From NCBI RefSeq assembly GCF_003194605.1, contig NZ_QHKY01000006.1:124001-188000 (forward strand): a stretch of 64,000 nt of DNA, in the 5' to 3' direction. Positions 8,822 to 16,334 of this stretch are shown here, in pieces. The DNA comes from Nocardioides gilvus (lineage in GTDB: Bacteria > Actinomycetota > Actinomycetes > Propionibacteriales > Nocardioidaceae). The first letter of the stretch is position 1, and the number at the start of each line of letters is the position of its first letter. Below the pieces are notes generated by a model. The model was given only the letters and a program-made list of their open reading frames with translations, was not told the origin of the DNA and ran no database searches. The position numbers and the translations under genes were made by a program.

Positions 8822-10882
8822 TTGACCCCCGATGCCCTGCTCGAAGCGCTCGACCCTGAGCAGCGACGGGTGGCTGAGACGCTGCGCGGACCGGTACGGG
8901 TCCTCGCCGGTGCAGGGACCGGCAAGACCCGCGCCATCACGCACCGCATCGCGTACGGCGTGGCCACCGGGGTCTACCAGCCCACGGAGGTCCTCGCCGT
9001 CACCTTCACGGCACGGGCGGCTGGTGAGATGCGTGGGCGACTCCGGGCCCTGGGGGCCGGTGGGGTCCAGGCGCGTACGTTCCACGCGGCGGCGCTGCGG
9101 CAGTTGCGCTTCTTCTGGCCCCGCGTCCACAACCGCGAGCTGCCCGATCTCACCGAGTCCAAGCTCGGCATCCTGGCCACCGCCGCGAGGCGACAGCGAC
9201 TGGCTCCTGACCAGGCCCTCCTGCGTGACCTGGCCTCCGAGATCGAATGGGCGAAGGTCTCCAACGTCTCCCCGGACAACTACGCAGTCACCGCGATCCG
9301 TCGCGGACGCAGCGTGGGCGAGATCGATCCCACGACCGTCGGTCACGTCTACGACGCGTACGAGGAGGTCAAGCGCAGCTCGGGGCGGATGGACATGGAG
9401 GACGTGCTCCTGTGGAACGCGGGCCTGTTGGCTGACGACGAGCGGGTCGCTGCCCAGGTCCGCCGTCAGTACAAGTGGTTCGTCGTCGACGAGTTCCAGG
9501 ACGTCTCGCCCCTCCAGTCGGCGTTGCTCGACCTGTGGCTCGGCGGACGCGACGAGATCTGCGTCGTCGGTGATCCGGCCCAGACGATCTACTCGTTCGC
9601 CGGGGCCGATGCCGACTACCTGCGCCGTTTCACCGAACGTCACGAACGGGCGACGTCCATCGAGTTGGTCCGCAACTACCGATCGACCCCGCAGATCATT
9701 GCCGCTGCCAACACCCTGTTGGCCGGATCACCCAGCAAGGGCGTCGAGTTGCGTGCCCAGCGTGCGGCCGGGCCGGAGATCCACGCTGCTGGGCACAGCG
9801 ACGAGGTCGCGGAGGCGACTGCGGTGGCCGAGCAGATCGCGCAACTCATCTCCGGTGGGTTGGCGGCCAGTGAGGTCGCCGTCCTGACCCGGATCAACGC
9901 CCAGTCCGAGGCGTTCGAGGACGCGCTGGCGGCCCGCGGGGTGCCGTACGTGGTCCGCGGCGCTGCTCGCTTCTTCGATCGCGGGGAGGTGCGCAAGGCC
10001 GTCACCCTGTTGCGCGGCACGGCCCGCTCCGGCGGCTCGGACGGCGACATGCTGGAGACCGTACGGGCCACCCTGTCCGGGATGGGTTGGTCGACCACCG
10101 CCCCCGCGACGCGCGGCAAGACGCGCGACCAGTGGGAGTCCCTGCAAGCACTCGTGGACCAGTCGGTCGCCTTCGCCGCCGAGCACGGAGGTGAGCAGGC
10201 CGACCTGGGCTCCTTCGTGGACGAGTTGGACCGCAGGGCCTCCGAGCAGCACGCTCCGGTGGCCGAGGGCGTCACCATCGCGACGCTCCACACCGCCAAG
10301 GGACTCGAGTGGGACGCGGTCTTCCTGATCGGTCTCGTCGAGGGCACCCTGCCGATCATCTATGCCAAGACCCCTGTCGAGATCGAGGAGGAGCGCCGAC
10401 TGCTGTACGTCGGCCTCACCCGGGCCCGGACCCACCTCTGGCTCAGTTGGGCGTACGCCCGCAATCCCGGCGGCCGCGGCAACCGCAGTCGTTCGCGCTT
10501 CCTCGACGCGTTGGTCGGCGAGGGGCAAGACGAGAACGTCGCCGGTGTCCGGGGCAAGAAGAAGGGGCCGGCCAAGGGTCGGCACTGCCGCATCTGCAAA
10601 CGCCCGTTGAGCACGGCGGGGGAGAAGAAACTGGGCCGCTGCGACCTCTGCCCGGCGACCTACGACGAGGACCTGTACGAGGAGCTGCGCGCCTGGCGCA
10701 AGGCCAGGGCTGCGATCGACGAGGTGCCACCCTTCGTGGTCTTCAGTGACACAACGCTCCAGTTGATCGCGGAGCACAAACCGCAGGGTGAAGCAGCCCT
10801 GCTGCGGATCTCCGGGATCGGCCCGAAGAAGATCGAGCAGTACGGCGAGGACCTCGATGGGCTCCTCTCGGAGCACGCCTGA
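8822..10882 (+). CDS. uvrD2: ATP-dependent DNA helicase UvrD2 with HRDC domain
   Basis: A 686-residue superfamily 1 helicase. Walker A is GAGTGKT (30-36), Walker B is the DEFQD motif near 223-227, and QTIYSFAGAD and the VYVGLTRAR-like motif VI (LLYVGLTRART) are intact. A four-Cys zinc element (C589, C592, C607, C610) links the helicase core to a C-terminal HRDC domain (about 637-686). This is the layout described for mycobacterial UvrD2. Role: 3'-5' DNA unwinding in repair or replication. Start is TTG at 8822 with a perfect AAGGAG upstream; an in-frame extension to 8459 has no such signal. The whiB7 leader follows directly. Confidence 0.93.
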   Translation: MTPDALLEALDPEQRRVAETLRGPVRVLAGAGTGKTRAITHRIAYGVATGVYQPTEVLAVTFTARAAGEMRGRLRALGAGGVQARTFHAAALRQLRFFWPRVHNRELPDLTESKLGILATAARRQRLAPDQALLRDLASEIEWAKVSNVSPDNYAVTAIRRGRSVGEIDPTTVGHVYDAYEEVKRSSGRMDMEDVLLWNAGLLADDERVAAQVRRQYKWFVVDEFQDVSPLQSALLDLWLGGRDEICVVGDPAQTIYSFAGADADYLRRFTERHERATSIELVRNYRSTPQIIAAANTLLAGSPSKGVELRAQRAAGPEIHAAGHSDEVAEATAVAEQIAQLISGGLAASEVAVLTRINAQSEAFEDALAARGVPYVVRGAARFFDRGEVRKAVTLLRGTARSGGSDGDMLETVRATLSGMGWSTTAPATRGKTRDQWESLQALVDQSVAFAAEHGGEQADLGSFVDELDRRASEQHAPVAEGVTIATLHTAKGLEWDAVFLIGLVEGTLPIIYAKTPVEIEEERRLLYVGLTRARTHLWLSWAYARNPGGRGNRSRSRFLDALVGEGQDENVAGVRGKKKGPAKGRHCRICKRPLSTAGEKKLGRCDLCPATYDEDLYEELRAWRKARAAIDEVPPFVVFSDTTLQLIAEHKPQGEAALLRISGIGPKKIEQYGEDLDGLLSEHA

Positions 10883-10916
10883 AGACGGCCACGAAGAAGT
10901 CGTACGAGAACTTCGC

Positions 10917-10956
10917 AATAAATCGTTTGCCCCGGCGATGCGGCAACCGCTACTTT
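10917..10956 (+). promoter_or_regulatory. Candidate whiB7 promoter with AT-rich upstream element
   Basis: TTGCCC (10927-10932) and TACTTT (10951-10956) are separated by 18 bp and fit a -35/-10 pair. The AT-rich AATAAAT at 10917-10923 lies just upstream of the -35. In mycobacteria WhiB7 with SigA recognises an AT-rich tract next to the -35 through its AT-hook, so this arrangement suggests autoregulation. The assignment is by eye. Confidence 0.5.
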
Positions 10957-11031
10957 CATCCAAGACCTGTTGAGACGCGCACCACGGCCCTGACAAAGCC
11001 GGCGCCACTGATCACCTGAGGAGGTGGACCC

Positions 11032-11262
11032 ATGGAGAACAACACCAACACGATGATGACGGCCACGCAGCCGTCGTTCGTCGCGCCGTCCTTCGCGGCA
11101 GCCGTCCGCCTCCGTGAGGCTGCCACCACGCATGGTGCCGCGAATGCTGCTGCTGCCGTATGGACCGACGCCGCCGTCATGGTGGTCAAGGTCCGCCGCT
11201 GCGTCGTCGCCATCATGCGTGCCATTCCGGGACCTGTCGTCTGGAGTCCACCGGCCTGTTGA
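11032..11262 (+). CDS. whiB7 leader ORF (uORF), 76 aa
   Basis: A small ORF with an unusually strong ribosome binding site (GAGGAGGTGGACCC before ATG) that ends 21 bp before a rho-independent terminator, itself upstream of whiB7. The 76-residue product is Ala/Val rich and contains VMVVKVRRC; no domain is recognised. In mycobacteria and Streptomyces whiB7/wblC is preceded by a translated uORF and an attenuator, so that ribosome-targeting antibiotics raise whiB7 transcription. Position, strong SD and terminator here fit that model. The peptide itself may have no function beyond being translated. Confidence 0.72.
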   Translation: MENNTNTMMTATQPSFVAPSFAAAVRLREAATTHGAANAAAAVWTDAAVMVVKVRRCVVAIMRAIPGPVVWSPPAC

Positions 11263-11288
11263 GTCATCACAGGTCGATCTCCAGGCCG
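11252..11288 (+). promoter_or_regulatory. Candidate anti-terminator pairing in whiB7 leader
   Basis: CGGCCTG (11252-11258), inside the last codons of the leader ORF, is a perfect complement of CAGGCCG (11282-11288), which forms part of the 5' arm of the terminator. The two structures exclude each other. A second pairing, GACCTGT (11231-11237) with ACAGGTC (11269-11275), spans the uORF stop codon. A ribosome on the last codons would cover these upstream arms and so change which structure forms. Which structure favours read-through is inference. Confidence 0.45.
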
Positions 11289-11318
11289 CGGATCCCACAC
11301 CGGGATCCGCGGCCTTTT
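11283..11318 (+). terminator. Rho-independent terminator/attenuator before whiB7
   Basis: A perfect 13-bp GC-rich stem (11284-11296 with 11302-11314; 14 bp counting A11283-T11315), 5-nt loop, then TTTT (11315-11318). It lies between the leader ORF stop (11262) and the whiB7 start (11377), so transcription must pass it to reach whiB7. Confidence 0.85.
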
Positions 11319-11376
11319 GCTTGCCCGGCCCGTATGACCACCAGTTTCTGAGTAGACAAGCAAGGAGAGGAACACC

Positions 11377-11664
11377 GTGACCGTCAGTGTTCTCCACCCG
11401 ACGCAGACCCCGTGCCGGAGCAACGACCCTGAGTTGTGGTTCGCCGACACGCCGGCCGAGGTCGAGCGGGCCAAGAGCCTGTGCGGGGGCTGTCCCTTCC
11501 GGGAGAGCTGTCTCGATGACGCCCTCGCCCGGAGTGAACCGTGGGGCGTCTGGGGAGGCGAACTCCTCCTCCAAGGCGTCGTGATCCCACGCAAACGACC
11601 CCGAGGGCGTCCCCGCAAGGACCAGACCCGCCCGTCCCCACCCGTACGACAACTCTCTGCGTGA
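11377..11664 (+). CDS. whiB7: WhiB7 redox-sensing transcriptional activator of antibiotic resistance
   Basis: A 95-residue Wbl protein. The four iron-sulfur ligands are C13, C36, C39 and C45 (C-x22-C-x2-C-x5-C). The GVWGG turn is at 57-61, preceded by the EPW that typifies WhiB7. A basic AT-hook RGRPRK lies at 76-81. WhiB7 binds the SigA subunit and activates intrinsic drug resistance genes. GTG start with AAGGAGAGG upstream. It is preceded by a leader ORF plus attenuator and follows uvrD2, as in Mycobacterium. Confidence 0.95.
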   Translation: MTVSVLHPTQTPCRSNDPELWFADTPAEVERAKSLCGGCPFRESCLDDALARSEPWGVWGGELLLQGVVIPRKRPRGRPRKDQTRPSPPVRQLSA

Positions 11665-11688
11665 CCCATCGAGCGGAAAGGCTTGACC

Positions 11689-11850
11689 ATGTTGATCAGT
11701 GAAGAAATCGCACGCACCACCTACGCCGACCGCTTGGCGCAGGCCCGGGCAGACCGGCAGGGGCACCGTCTCGCGGCTGCCCGCCGCCTGAGCCGCAAGG
11801 CCGAACAGGCTGCGCTGCGGGCCCGACTCGCCCTCGCTCGGGTCATCTGA
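11689..11850 (+). CDS. Small basic helical protein downstream of whiB7 (53 aa)
   Basis: An ATG at 11689 with GGAAAGG upstream opens a 53-residue frame ending in TGA at 11848-11850, 24 bp after whiB7 and on the same strand. The product is rich in Ala, Arg and Leu with no Cys or Pro, and reads as one long amphipathic basic helix (DRLAQARADRQ ... RLSRKAEQAALR). No family is recognised. Short distance and shared strand suggest cotranscription with whiB7, hence possible induction by the same stress. It could be an RNA- or ribosome-associated peptide, but that is a guess. Confidence 0.6.
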   Translation: MLISEEIARTTYADRLAQARADRQGHRLAAARRLSRKAEQAALRARLALARVI

Positions 11851-11864
11851 GTGAGTGGGGGGCC

Positions 11865-12647
11865 TCAGCCGGTCAGCTCGTCCCCCCAGCAGCACCCACA
11901 GTGCGGGTGTCGCGGCCAACGCTGTTCCTCGACGCCCAGGTGTTCGTCGTACCAGAGCGACGCCGACCACGCCCGCGGCTGACGCCCCTCTGCCCACGAG
12001 CAGAGGTCGGCGGTGGCACTCAACAGGGCCTGGTGCACCAGCAGGGGTGACAGGTCGTCCGGGGGGACGGGGGCCGGCGTGGCTGGACGGTGGCCCGGAT
12101 CCTGCTCGCTGACCCACGCATCCACGCAGCGCAGGCAGGCAGTCGCTCCCGGCATGACGAAGGGACCGACGCGCACCCGGGCGTCCAGGACCGAGACGAA
12201 GAGGGTCGGGCGGTCCGCACTCAGGGCGAGGTCGTGCTCCTCGCGCGGTGGTTCGCCGAGGGAGATCACGAGCCCGACGTCGGCGCTGCTGTCGTTGCGT
12301 GCCTGCGCGAGCCCTCCCTCGCGCAGGAGAGTCTCTGCGAGCGGACGCCACTCCTGGGGACTCCGCAGCGAGATCTTGGTGTGCGCCCGGGCCTCGGTCA
12401 GCAGCCGCTCCTCGGCGATGTCCACGACCAGGCCCGCCCCGTCCAAAGCGTTGAGGACCGACGCGGTCGTCGGGTTGTGCTTGACCCGACCGTTCTGCAG
12501 CTGCTGGAGCAACAGTCCGATGGAGGTGGTGTCCGGGAGCAGGACCCGTCTGGCAGGGTCGCTGCCCACCTGGAGCAGCCCGTCACCACGTGGAACGGCG
12601 CCGACGCCCTTGCGGAGGCGTACGACACGAGGCGGTGGCGAAGTCAT
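11865..12647 (-). CDS. Cyclodehydratase-like (ThiF/TOMM-type) zinc protein, standalone
   Basis: A 260-residue protein resembling the bacteriocin biosynthesis cyclodehydratase (C-protein) domain. The N-terminal 85 residues look like the peptide-clamp/winged-helix part. The C-terminal part has a zinc-type Cys set, CLRC (171-174) and CGCC (250-253). No YcaO, dehydrogenase or precursor peptide gene is adjacent, and no E1-like ATP-binding GxGxxG was seen. A related orphan sits next to whiB7 in mycobacteria (Rv3196 region). Function is therefore open; a thiazole/oxazole pathway role cannot be claimed from this locus. Convergent with the 53-aa gene. Confidence 0.65.
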   Translation of the reverse strand: MTSPPPRVVRLRKGVGAVPRGDGLLQVGSDPARRVLLPDTTSIGLLLQQLQNGRVKHNPTTASVLNALDGAGLVVDIAEERLLTEARAHTKISLRSPQEWRPLAETLLREGGLAQARNDSSADVGLVISLGEPPREEHDLALSADRPTLFVSVLDARVRVGPFVMPGATACLRCVDAWVSEQDPGHRPATPAPVPPDDLSPLLVHQALLSATADLCSWAEGRQPRAWSASLWYDEHLGVEEQRWPRHPHCGCCWGDELTG

Positions 12648-12726
12648 GGACCCAGAGTGGCAGCCAGCGCAGCCACGCCGCGGCGCTCATCCACAGGGCT
12701 GTGCGCTCCCGCCGGGCGCCATCGCA

Positions 12727-12763
12727 AGAACGGCGCCACCCCGGTGAGGGGTGACGCCGTTCT
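12727..12763 (-). terminator. Hairpin terminator downstream of the DUF5679 gene
   Basis: Arms 12727-12742 and 12748-12763 pair over 16 positions with one mismatch (C36/A54) and a 5-nt loop. It lies 24 bp beyond the stop of the minus-strand DUF5679 gene. Confidence 0.6.
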
Positions 12764-12786
12764 CGAGAACCGCTAGGGGGCGTGTG

Positions 12787-12945
12787 TCACGCCTTGCCGA
12801 GGATGCGGTTGAGGTTGGTGCTGCAGACGGGGCAGACGGCCTTGGCCATCCGGGTGCCCTTGTCATTGACCTTGACCTCGCCTGATGCCTCGCGCTTTTC
12901 CTTGCACTTGACGCAGTAGAACTCGCCACTCCAGGTCTCCGCCAT
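12787..12945 (-). CDS. DUF5679 zinc-ribbon protein (52 aa)
   Basis: A 52-residue protein with two CxxC knuckles, CVKC (11-14) and CPVC (38-41), around a short beta segment (GEVKVNDKGTRMAKA). This is the DUF5679 pattern. Such mini zinc ribbons bind zinc structurally; no reaction is known. AAGGAGGCCGTC immediately precedes the ATG, a near-perfect ribosome site, so it is probably well expressed. A hairpin terminator follows. Confidence 0.88.
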   Translation of the reverse strand: MAETWSGEFYCVKCKEKREASGEVKVNDKGTRMAKAVCPVCSTNLNRILGKA

Positions 12946-13120
12946 GACGGCCTCCTTGATGTTGGTGTGTCTCGGTCGTCGCGACGGGGATTCGGGGAAG
13001 CCCGCCGGATTCCGGGGCTCTACGCCTCGGACCTTGGAAACACTACGACACACTCACGCCTGAGCGTAGGCGGCACACCGTTCCCCGCGAGTCGCGACTA
13101 CTGCTGCGTAGGCTTCGGCC

Positions 13121-13927
13121 ATGACTGACGCGACCCTGCAACTGACCCATCTTCGTCTGGAGCGCCGTGGCGACGGGGTCGCGGTACTGACCCTGGACAA
13201 CGCCGGTCAGCGCAATGCGATGTCAGACGAGATGACCGAATCGTGGGTCCGCGCCGTCGATCATCTGGCCGGTGACAGGTCGGTGCGAGCGGTCGTCGTC
13301 ACCGGTGAGGGCAGTGCATTCTCGTCCGGCGGCAACCTCGACTGGCTGGCCAGCGAGCCCGACGCAGGTGTGGACGCACTGCGTGAGCGAATGCTGCCCT
13401 TCTACCGTGCCTGGCTCTCGATCCGCCGCCTCGAGGTGCCGACGATCGCAGCGATCAACGGCCCCGCCATTGGTGCCGGGCTCTGCATGGCGTTGGCCTG
13501 CGACCTCCGGTTCGCCGCCGAGAACGCCAAGATGGGTGTCCCGTTCCTGAAGCTCGGACTGCACCCCGGGATGGCCGGGACCTTCCTGCTTCCCGAGGTC
13601 GTCGGGCTCGCGGCGGCGCGCGACCTGTTCCTCACGGGGCGGATCGTGGAGGCGTCCGAGGCGCTCTCGATGGGCCTGGTCTCCCGGGTGATCGCAAGCG
13701 GGGCATTCCTGGACGAGGCAGTGGCGGCCGCCACCCAGATTGCAGCCAACGCCCCGATCGCGACCCGGCTCACCAAGTTGGCGCTCCTGGACGGGGGGCA
13801 CGCGACCTTTGACAGCGCGTTGCAGTGGGAGGCGCTCGCCCAGCCGGTCACCTTGGCCACCGATGACCTGCAGGAAGGGATCAGGGCGGTGCAGGAGAAG
13901 CGGGCTCCCCGCTTCGGCGGCTCCTGA
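13121..13927 (+). CDS. Enoyl-CoA hydratase/isomerase family protein
   Basis: A 268-residue crotonase-fold protein. The first oxyanion-hole segment (SSGGNLDWL near 67-75) and the second (NGPAIGAGLCMALACDLRFAA, about 111-130) are intact, followed by KLGLHPGMAGTFLLP. The classical catalytic Glu positions of enoyl-CoA hydratase are not clearly kept: the second segment has LHPGMAGT where hydratases often have a Glu-containing GLxPxxGxT. Hydratase versus another acyl-CoA reaction therefore stays open. Cytosolic fatty acid or branched-chain acyl-CoA metabolism is likely. Confidence 0.88.
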   Translation: MTDATLQLTHLRLERRGDGVAVLTLDNAGQRNAMSDEMTESWVRAVDHLAGDRSVRAVVVTGEGSAFSSGGNLDWLASEPDAGVDALRERMLPFYRAWLSIRRLEVPTIAAINGPAIGAGLCMALACDLRFAAENAKMGVPFLKLGLHPGMAGTFLLPEVVGLAAARDLFLTGRIVEASEALSMGLVSRVIASGAFLDEAVAAATQIAANAPIATRLTKLALLDGGHATFDSALQWEALAQPVTLATDDLQEGIRAVQEKRAPRFGGS

Positions 13928-13939
13928 GGCGTCCCCACC

Positions 13940-14024
13940 TGTGGACAAACCTGTGGAGAGGGTTGTGCAGTGATTGCTTTCTCGGTGCACAACTCACCGC
14001 GACATCGGGACGGAGTGTGCACAA
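13940..14024. promoter_or_regulatory. Cluster of DnaA-box-like sequences
   Basis: In the 173-bp gap between the crotonase and PHP genes there are several matches to the actinobacterial DnaA box TTGTNCACA. Complements of TTGTCCACA are at 13940-13948 (9/9), TTGTGCACC at 13984-13992 (8/9) and TTGTGCACA at 14016-14024 (9/9). Weaker ones lie at 13952-13960 and 13963-13971. No dnaA or dnaN lies nearby, so it is not an obvious oriC; a DnaA titration or regulatory site is possible. Confidence 0.4.
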
Positions 14025-14100
14025 CCGACGGCGCCCCACTCCCGCATCGTGGCCTGAGCAGCGAAGATGGACGGATCGATCCTGTGGAGGAGGAAGATCG

Positions 14101-15156
14101 GTGACGAGGAGTCCCCACGACCCTGACGCGTACGACGCGGGTCCGGTCGCCGCGCTGCGCGAGATCGCGTTCCTGCTGGAACGAGCTCGCGAGGACACGT
14201 ACAAGGTCAAGGCGTACCGCACGGCGGTCGCCACGATCCTGCCGCTGTCTGCCGAGGAACTGGACGAACGCGTCGAGGCCGGCACGCTCACCTCGCTGCC
14301 GGGGATCGGGGCCAGCACGGCAACGGTGATCGAGGCCGCCGCACGAGGCCAGCTGCCCGAGCGCCTGGCGCGGGTGCGCGCCGATCACGGCGGTCCCCAG
14401 GTCGAGGGCGGGAAAAAGATCCGAGCTGCCCTGCGCGGCGATCTGCACTCCCATTCCGACTGGTCGGACGGAGGTTCGCCGATCGAGGAGATGGCCTTCA
14501 CCGCGATCGAGCTGGGTCACGAGTACCTGGTCCTCACCGACCACTCGCCGCGTCTCAAGGTGGCGCGCGGCCTCTCCGCCGAGCGTCTGGCCCGTCAGCT
14601 GGAGGTGGTCGAGGCGGTCAACGCGCACCTGTCCGGCAGTGACTTCACCCTGCTCAAGGGGATCGAGGTCGACATCCTCGACGACGGTGCGCTCGACCAG
14701 AGCGAGGAGATGTTGGCACGACTCGACGTCAGGGTCGCCAGCGTCCACTCCAAGCTCAAGATGGAGTCGTCCGCGATGACCCGCCGGATGGTAGCTGCGA
14801 TCGCCCATCCGCGGATGAACGTCCTGGGTCACTGCACCGGGAGACTGGTCACCGGGGCGCGGGGGACCAGGGGCCGGAGCGAGTTCGATGCTCGCGCCGT
14901 CTTCGAGGCCTGTGCGACCCACGACGTGGCGGTCGAGATCAACTCGCGACCCGAACGTCGGGACCCGCCCACCGCGCTCATCGAGTTGGCCCGTGACATC
15001 GGGTGTCTCTTCTCCGTCGACAGCGACGCCCACGCTCCCGGGCAGCTCGACCTGCTCGACCATGGTTGTGCCCGGGCCGAGGCCGCCGGGATCGACCCCG
15101 AGCGAATCGTCAACACGTGGGAGAAATCGCGTCTTCTGGAGTGGGCCAACCCGTAG
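14101..15156 (+). CDS. PHP-domain phosphoesterase with N-terminal PolX-like HhH domain
   Basis: A 351-residue protein. Residues about 10-95 resemble the 8-kDa/helix-hairpin-helix domain of family X polymerases (ALREIAFLLERA ... LTSLPGIGASTATVIEAA). The PHP phosphoesterase domain follows, with metal ligands DLHSHSDWSDG (H116, H118), the LTDHS segment, KGIEVDI, ASVHSKL and NVLGHCTGRL. This is the C-terminal half of bacterial PolX without the polymerase palm. Expected role: DNA end processing or another phosphoester hydrolysis. GTG at 14101 is supported by AGGAGGAAG upstream; an earlier in-frame extension lacks this. Confidence 0.88.
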   Translation: MTRSPHDPDAYDAGPVAALREIAFLLERAREDTYKVKAYRTAVATILPLSAEELDERVEAGTLTSLPGIGASTATVIEAAARGQLPERLARVRADHGGPQVEGGKKIRAALRGDLHSHSDWSDGGSPIEEMAFTAIELGHEYLVLTDHSPRLKVARGLSAERLARQLEVVEAVNAHLSGSDFTLLKGIEVDILDDGALDQSEEMLARLDVRVASVHSKLKMESSAMTRRMVAAIAHPRMNVLGHCTGRLVTGARGTRGRSEFDARAVFEACATHDVAVEINSRPERRDPPTALIELARDIGCLFSVDSDAHAPGQLDLLDHGCARAEAAGIDPERIVNTWEKSRLLEWANP

Positions 15157-15167
15157 GGTCCGTCGTT

Positions 15168-15704
15168 ATGGAGGGGGAGCCCGTCGAGCCGATCGAAGTG
15201 CGCCGCAGCGCGCGGCGTCGTCGTACGGTCTCTGCCTACCGGGACGGTGACAAGGTCATCGTCCTGATCCCTGCCTCGATGAGCAAGCGCGAAGAGCGCC
15301 GCTGGGTCGACGAGATGCTCAAGCGGTTGGCGCGCTCCGACGCACGCACCCGCCCCAGCGACGAACAGTTGGTGGCGCGGGCCGGCCAGCTCAACGACGA
15401 GTTCTTCGGCGGTCTGGCCCGGGCGAGCTCAGTGCGCTGGGTGGACAACCAGAAGTCGCGGTGGGGATCGTGCACGGTGAGCGACCGCTCGATCCGGCTC
15501 TCCTCACGTCTCCAGGGGATGCCGGCGTGGGTCATCGACTACGTGCTGGTGCACGAGCTGGCCCACTTGCTGGTCCCAGGTCACGACGAGGAGTTCTGGG
15601 CCTGGGTCAACCGGTTCCCCAAGGCCGAACGGGCGCGGGGGTACCTTCTGGGCTGGTCGGACGCGGCGGAGGTCGAGCGCCCCAGCAGCGAGGACGCCGA
15701 CTGA
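15168..15704 (+). CDS. YgjP-like (M48/DUF45) zinc metallopeptidase domain protein
   Basis: A 178-residue protein with the WLSS-like segment RWGSCT, the zinc motif HELAH (H129, E130, H133) and a downstream HDEEFW that supplies the third ligand, as in the YgjP/DUF45 family. It has no signal peptide or membrane segment, so a cytosolic metallopeptidase-like protein of unknown substrate. The start (ATG, 15168) lies 11 bp after the PHP gene stop, so the two are probably cotranscribed. GTTATG context gives only a weak SD. Confidence 0.88.
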   Translation: MEGEPVEPIEVRRSARRRRTVSAYRDGDKVIVLIPASMSKREERRWVDEMLKRLARSDARTRPSDEQLVARAGQLNDEFFGGLARASSVRWVDNQKSRWGSCTVSDRSIRLSSRLQGMPAWVIDYVLVHELAHLLVPGHDEEFWAWVNRFPKAERARGYLLGWSDAAEVERPSSEDAD

Positions 15705-15768
15705 GCGGCGCACTTGCTCACTTGTGGTGTTCCGACGGCTCACGGACGACTGGCCCACCGCGACCGGC

Positions 15769-16332
15769 TCACCGACGACTGGCCCACCGCTCGCGGGCCA
15801 GCGAGACCAATGCATGCATGTCGTCCTCGAGCCCTTCGGGCAAGGCGTTGACGGACCACCACCGCACGTCCAGGGACTCGTCACTGGTCCGGTGTGCTGA
15901 ATCGTCCGGGCCTTCGGGGGCCAGCGCGGTGAAACGTACGTCGAGGTGGTGCACCGTGCCGCGTGGGTCACAGAAATCGACCTCGTGCAGGTCCAGTTGC
16001 ACCGGCACCGGATCGATGTCGAGTCGCTCCAGCCCGGACTCCTCCAGCCCTTCGCGCAGGGCAGCGCCGACCAGGGTGGTGTCGGCAGGCTCGCAGTGGC
16101 CCCCGAACGCGAACCAGCGCTTGGCCTTGCCGTGCAGGTTGAGCAGCACATGGTCGAGGTCGGGGGAGAGCACGATGACCCCGGCGGTCAGGTGGTCGGG
16201 GAAACAACTCCGCTCCATGCCGTCGGGGTGGGCGTGCAGGTGGGTCAGGTAGTTGCTGCGCAGGTGCGACTGCCGCCCGGGGGGCGGATCCCACGCGGTC
16301 AGGCAACGCAGGGCGTCAGCGTGCAGGGTCAC
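15769..16332 (-). CDS. NUDIX hydrolase
   Basis: A 187-residue NUDIX protein with the box GGHCEPADTTLVGAALREGLEESGL at about 77-101, slightly degenerate at the second half but with the catalytic REGLEE core. The substrate (nucleoside diphosphate linked to X) cannot be named. Starts at GTG, 2 bp after the stop of the upstream DUF2342 metalloprotease gene, so the two form an operon on the minus strand. Confidence 0.88.
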   Translation of the reverse strand: MTLHADALRCLTAWDPPPGRQSHLRSNYLTHLHAHPDGMERSCFPDHLTAGVIVLSPDLDHVLLNLHGKAKRWFAFGGHCEPADTTLVGAALREGLEESGLERLDIDPVPVQLDLHEVDFCDPRGTVHHLDVRFTALAPEGPDDSAHRTSDESLDVRWWSVNALPEGLEDDMHALVSLARERWASRR

Positions 16333-16334
16333 GC

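Noticed and set aside
13940-14024. oriC at the DnaA box cluster
   Set aside because: No dnaA, dnaN or AT-rich unwinding element nearby and only three good boxes.
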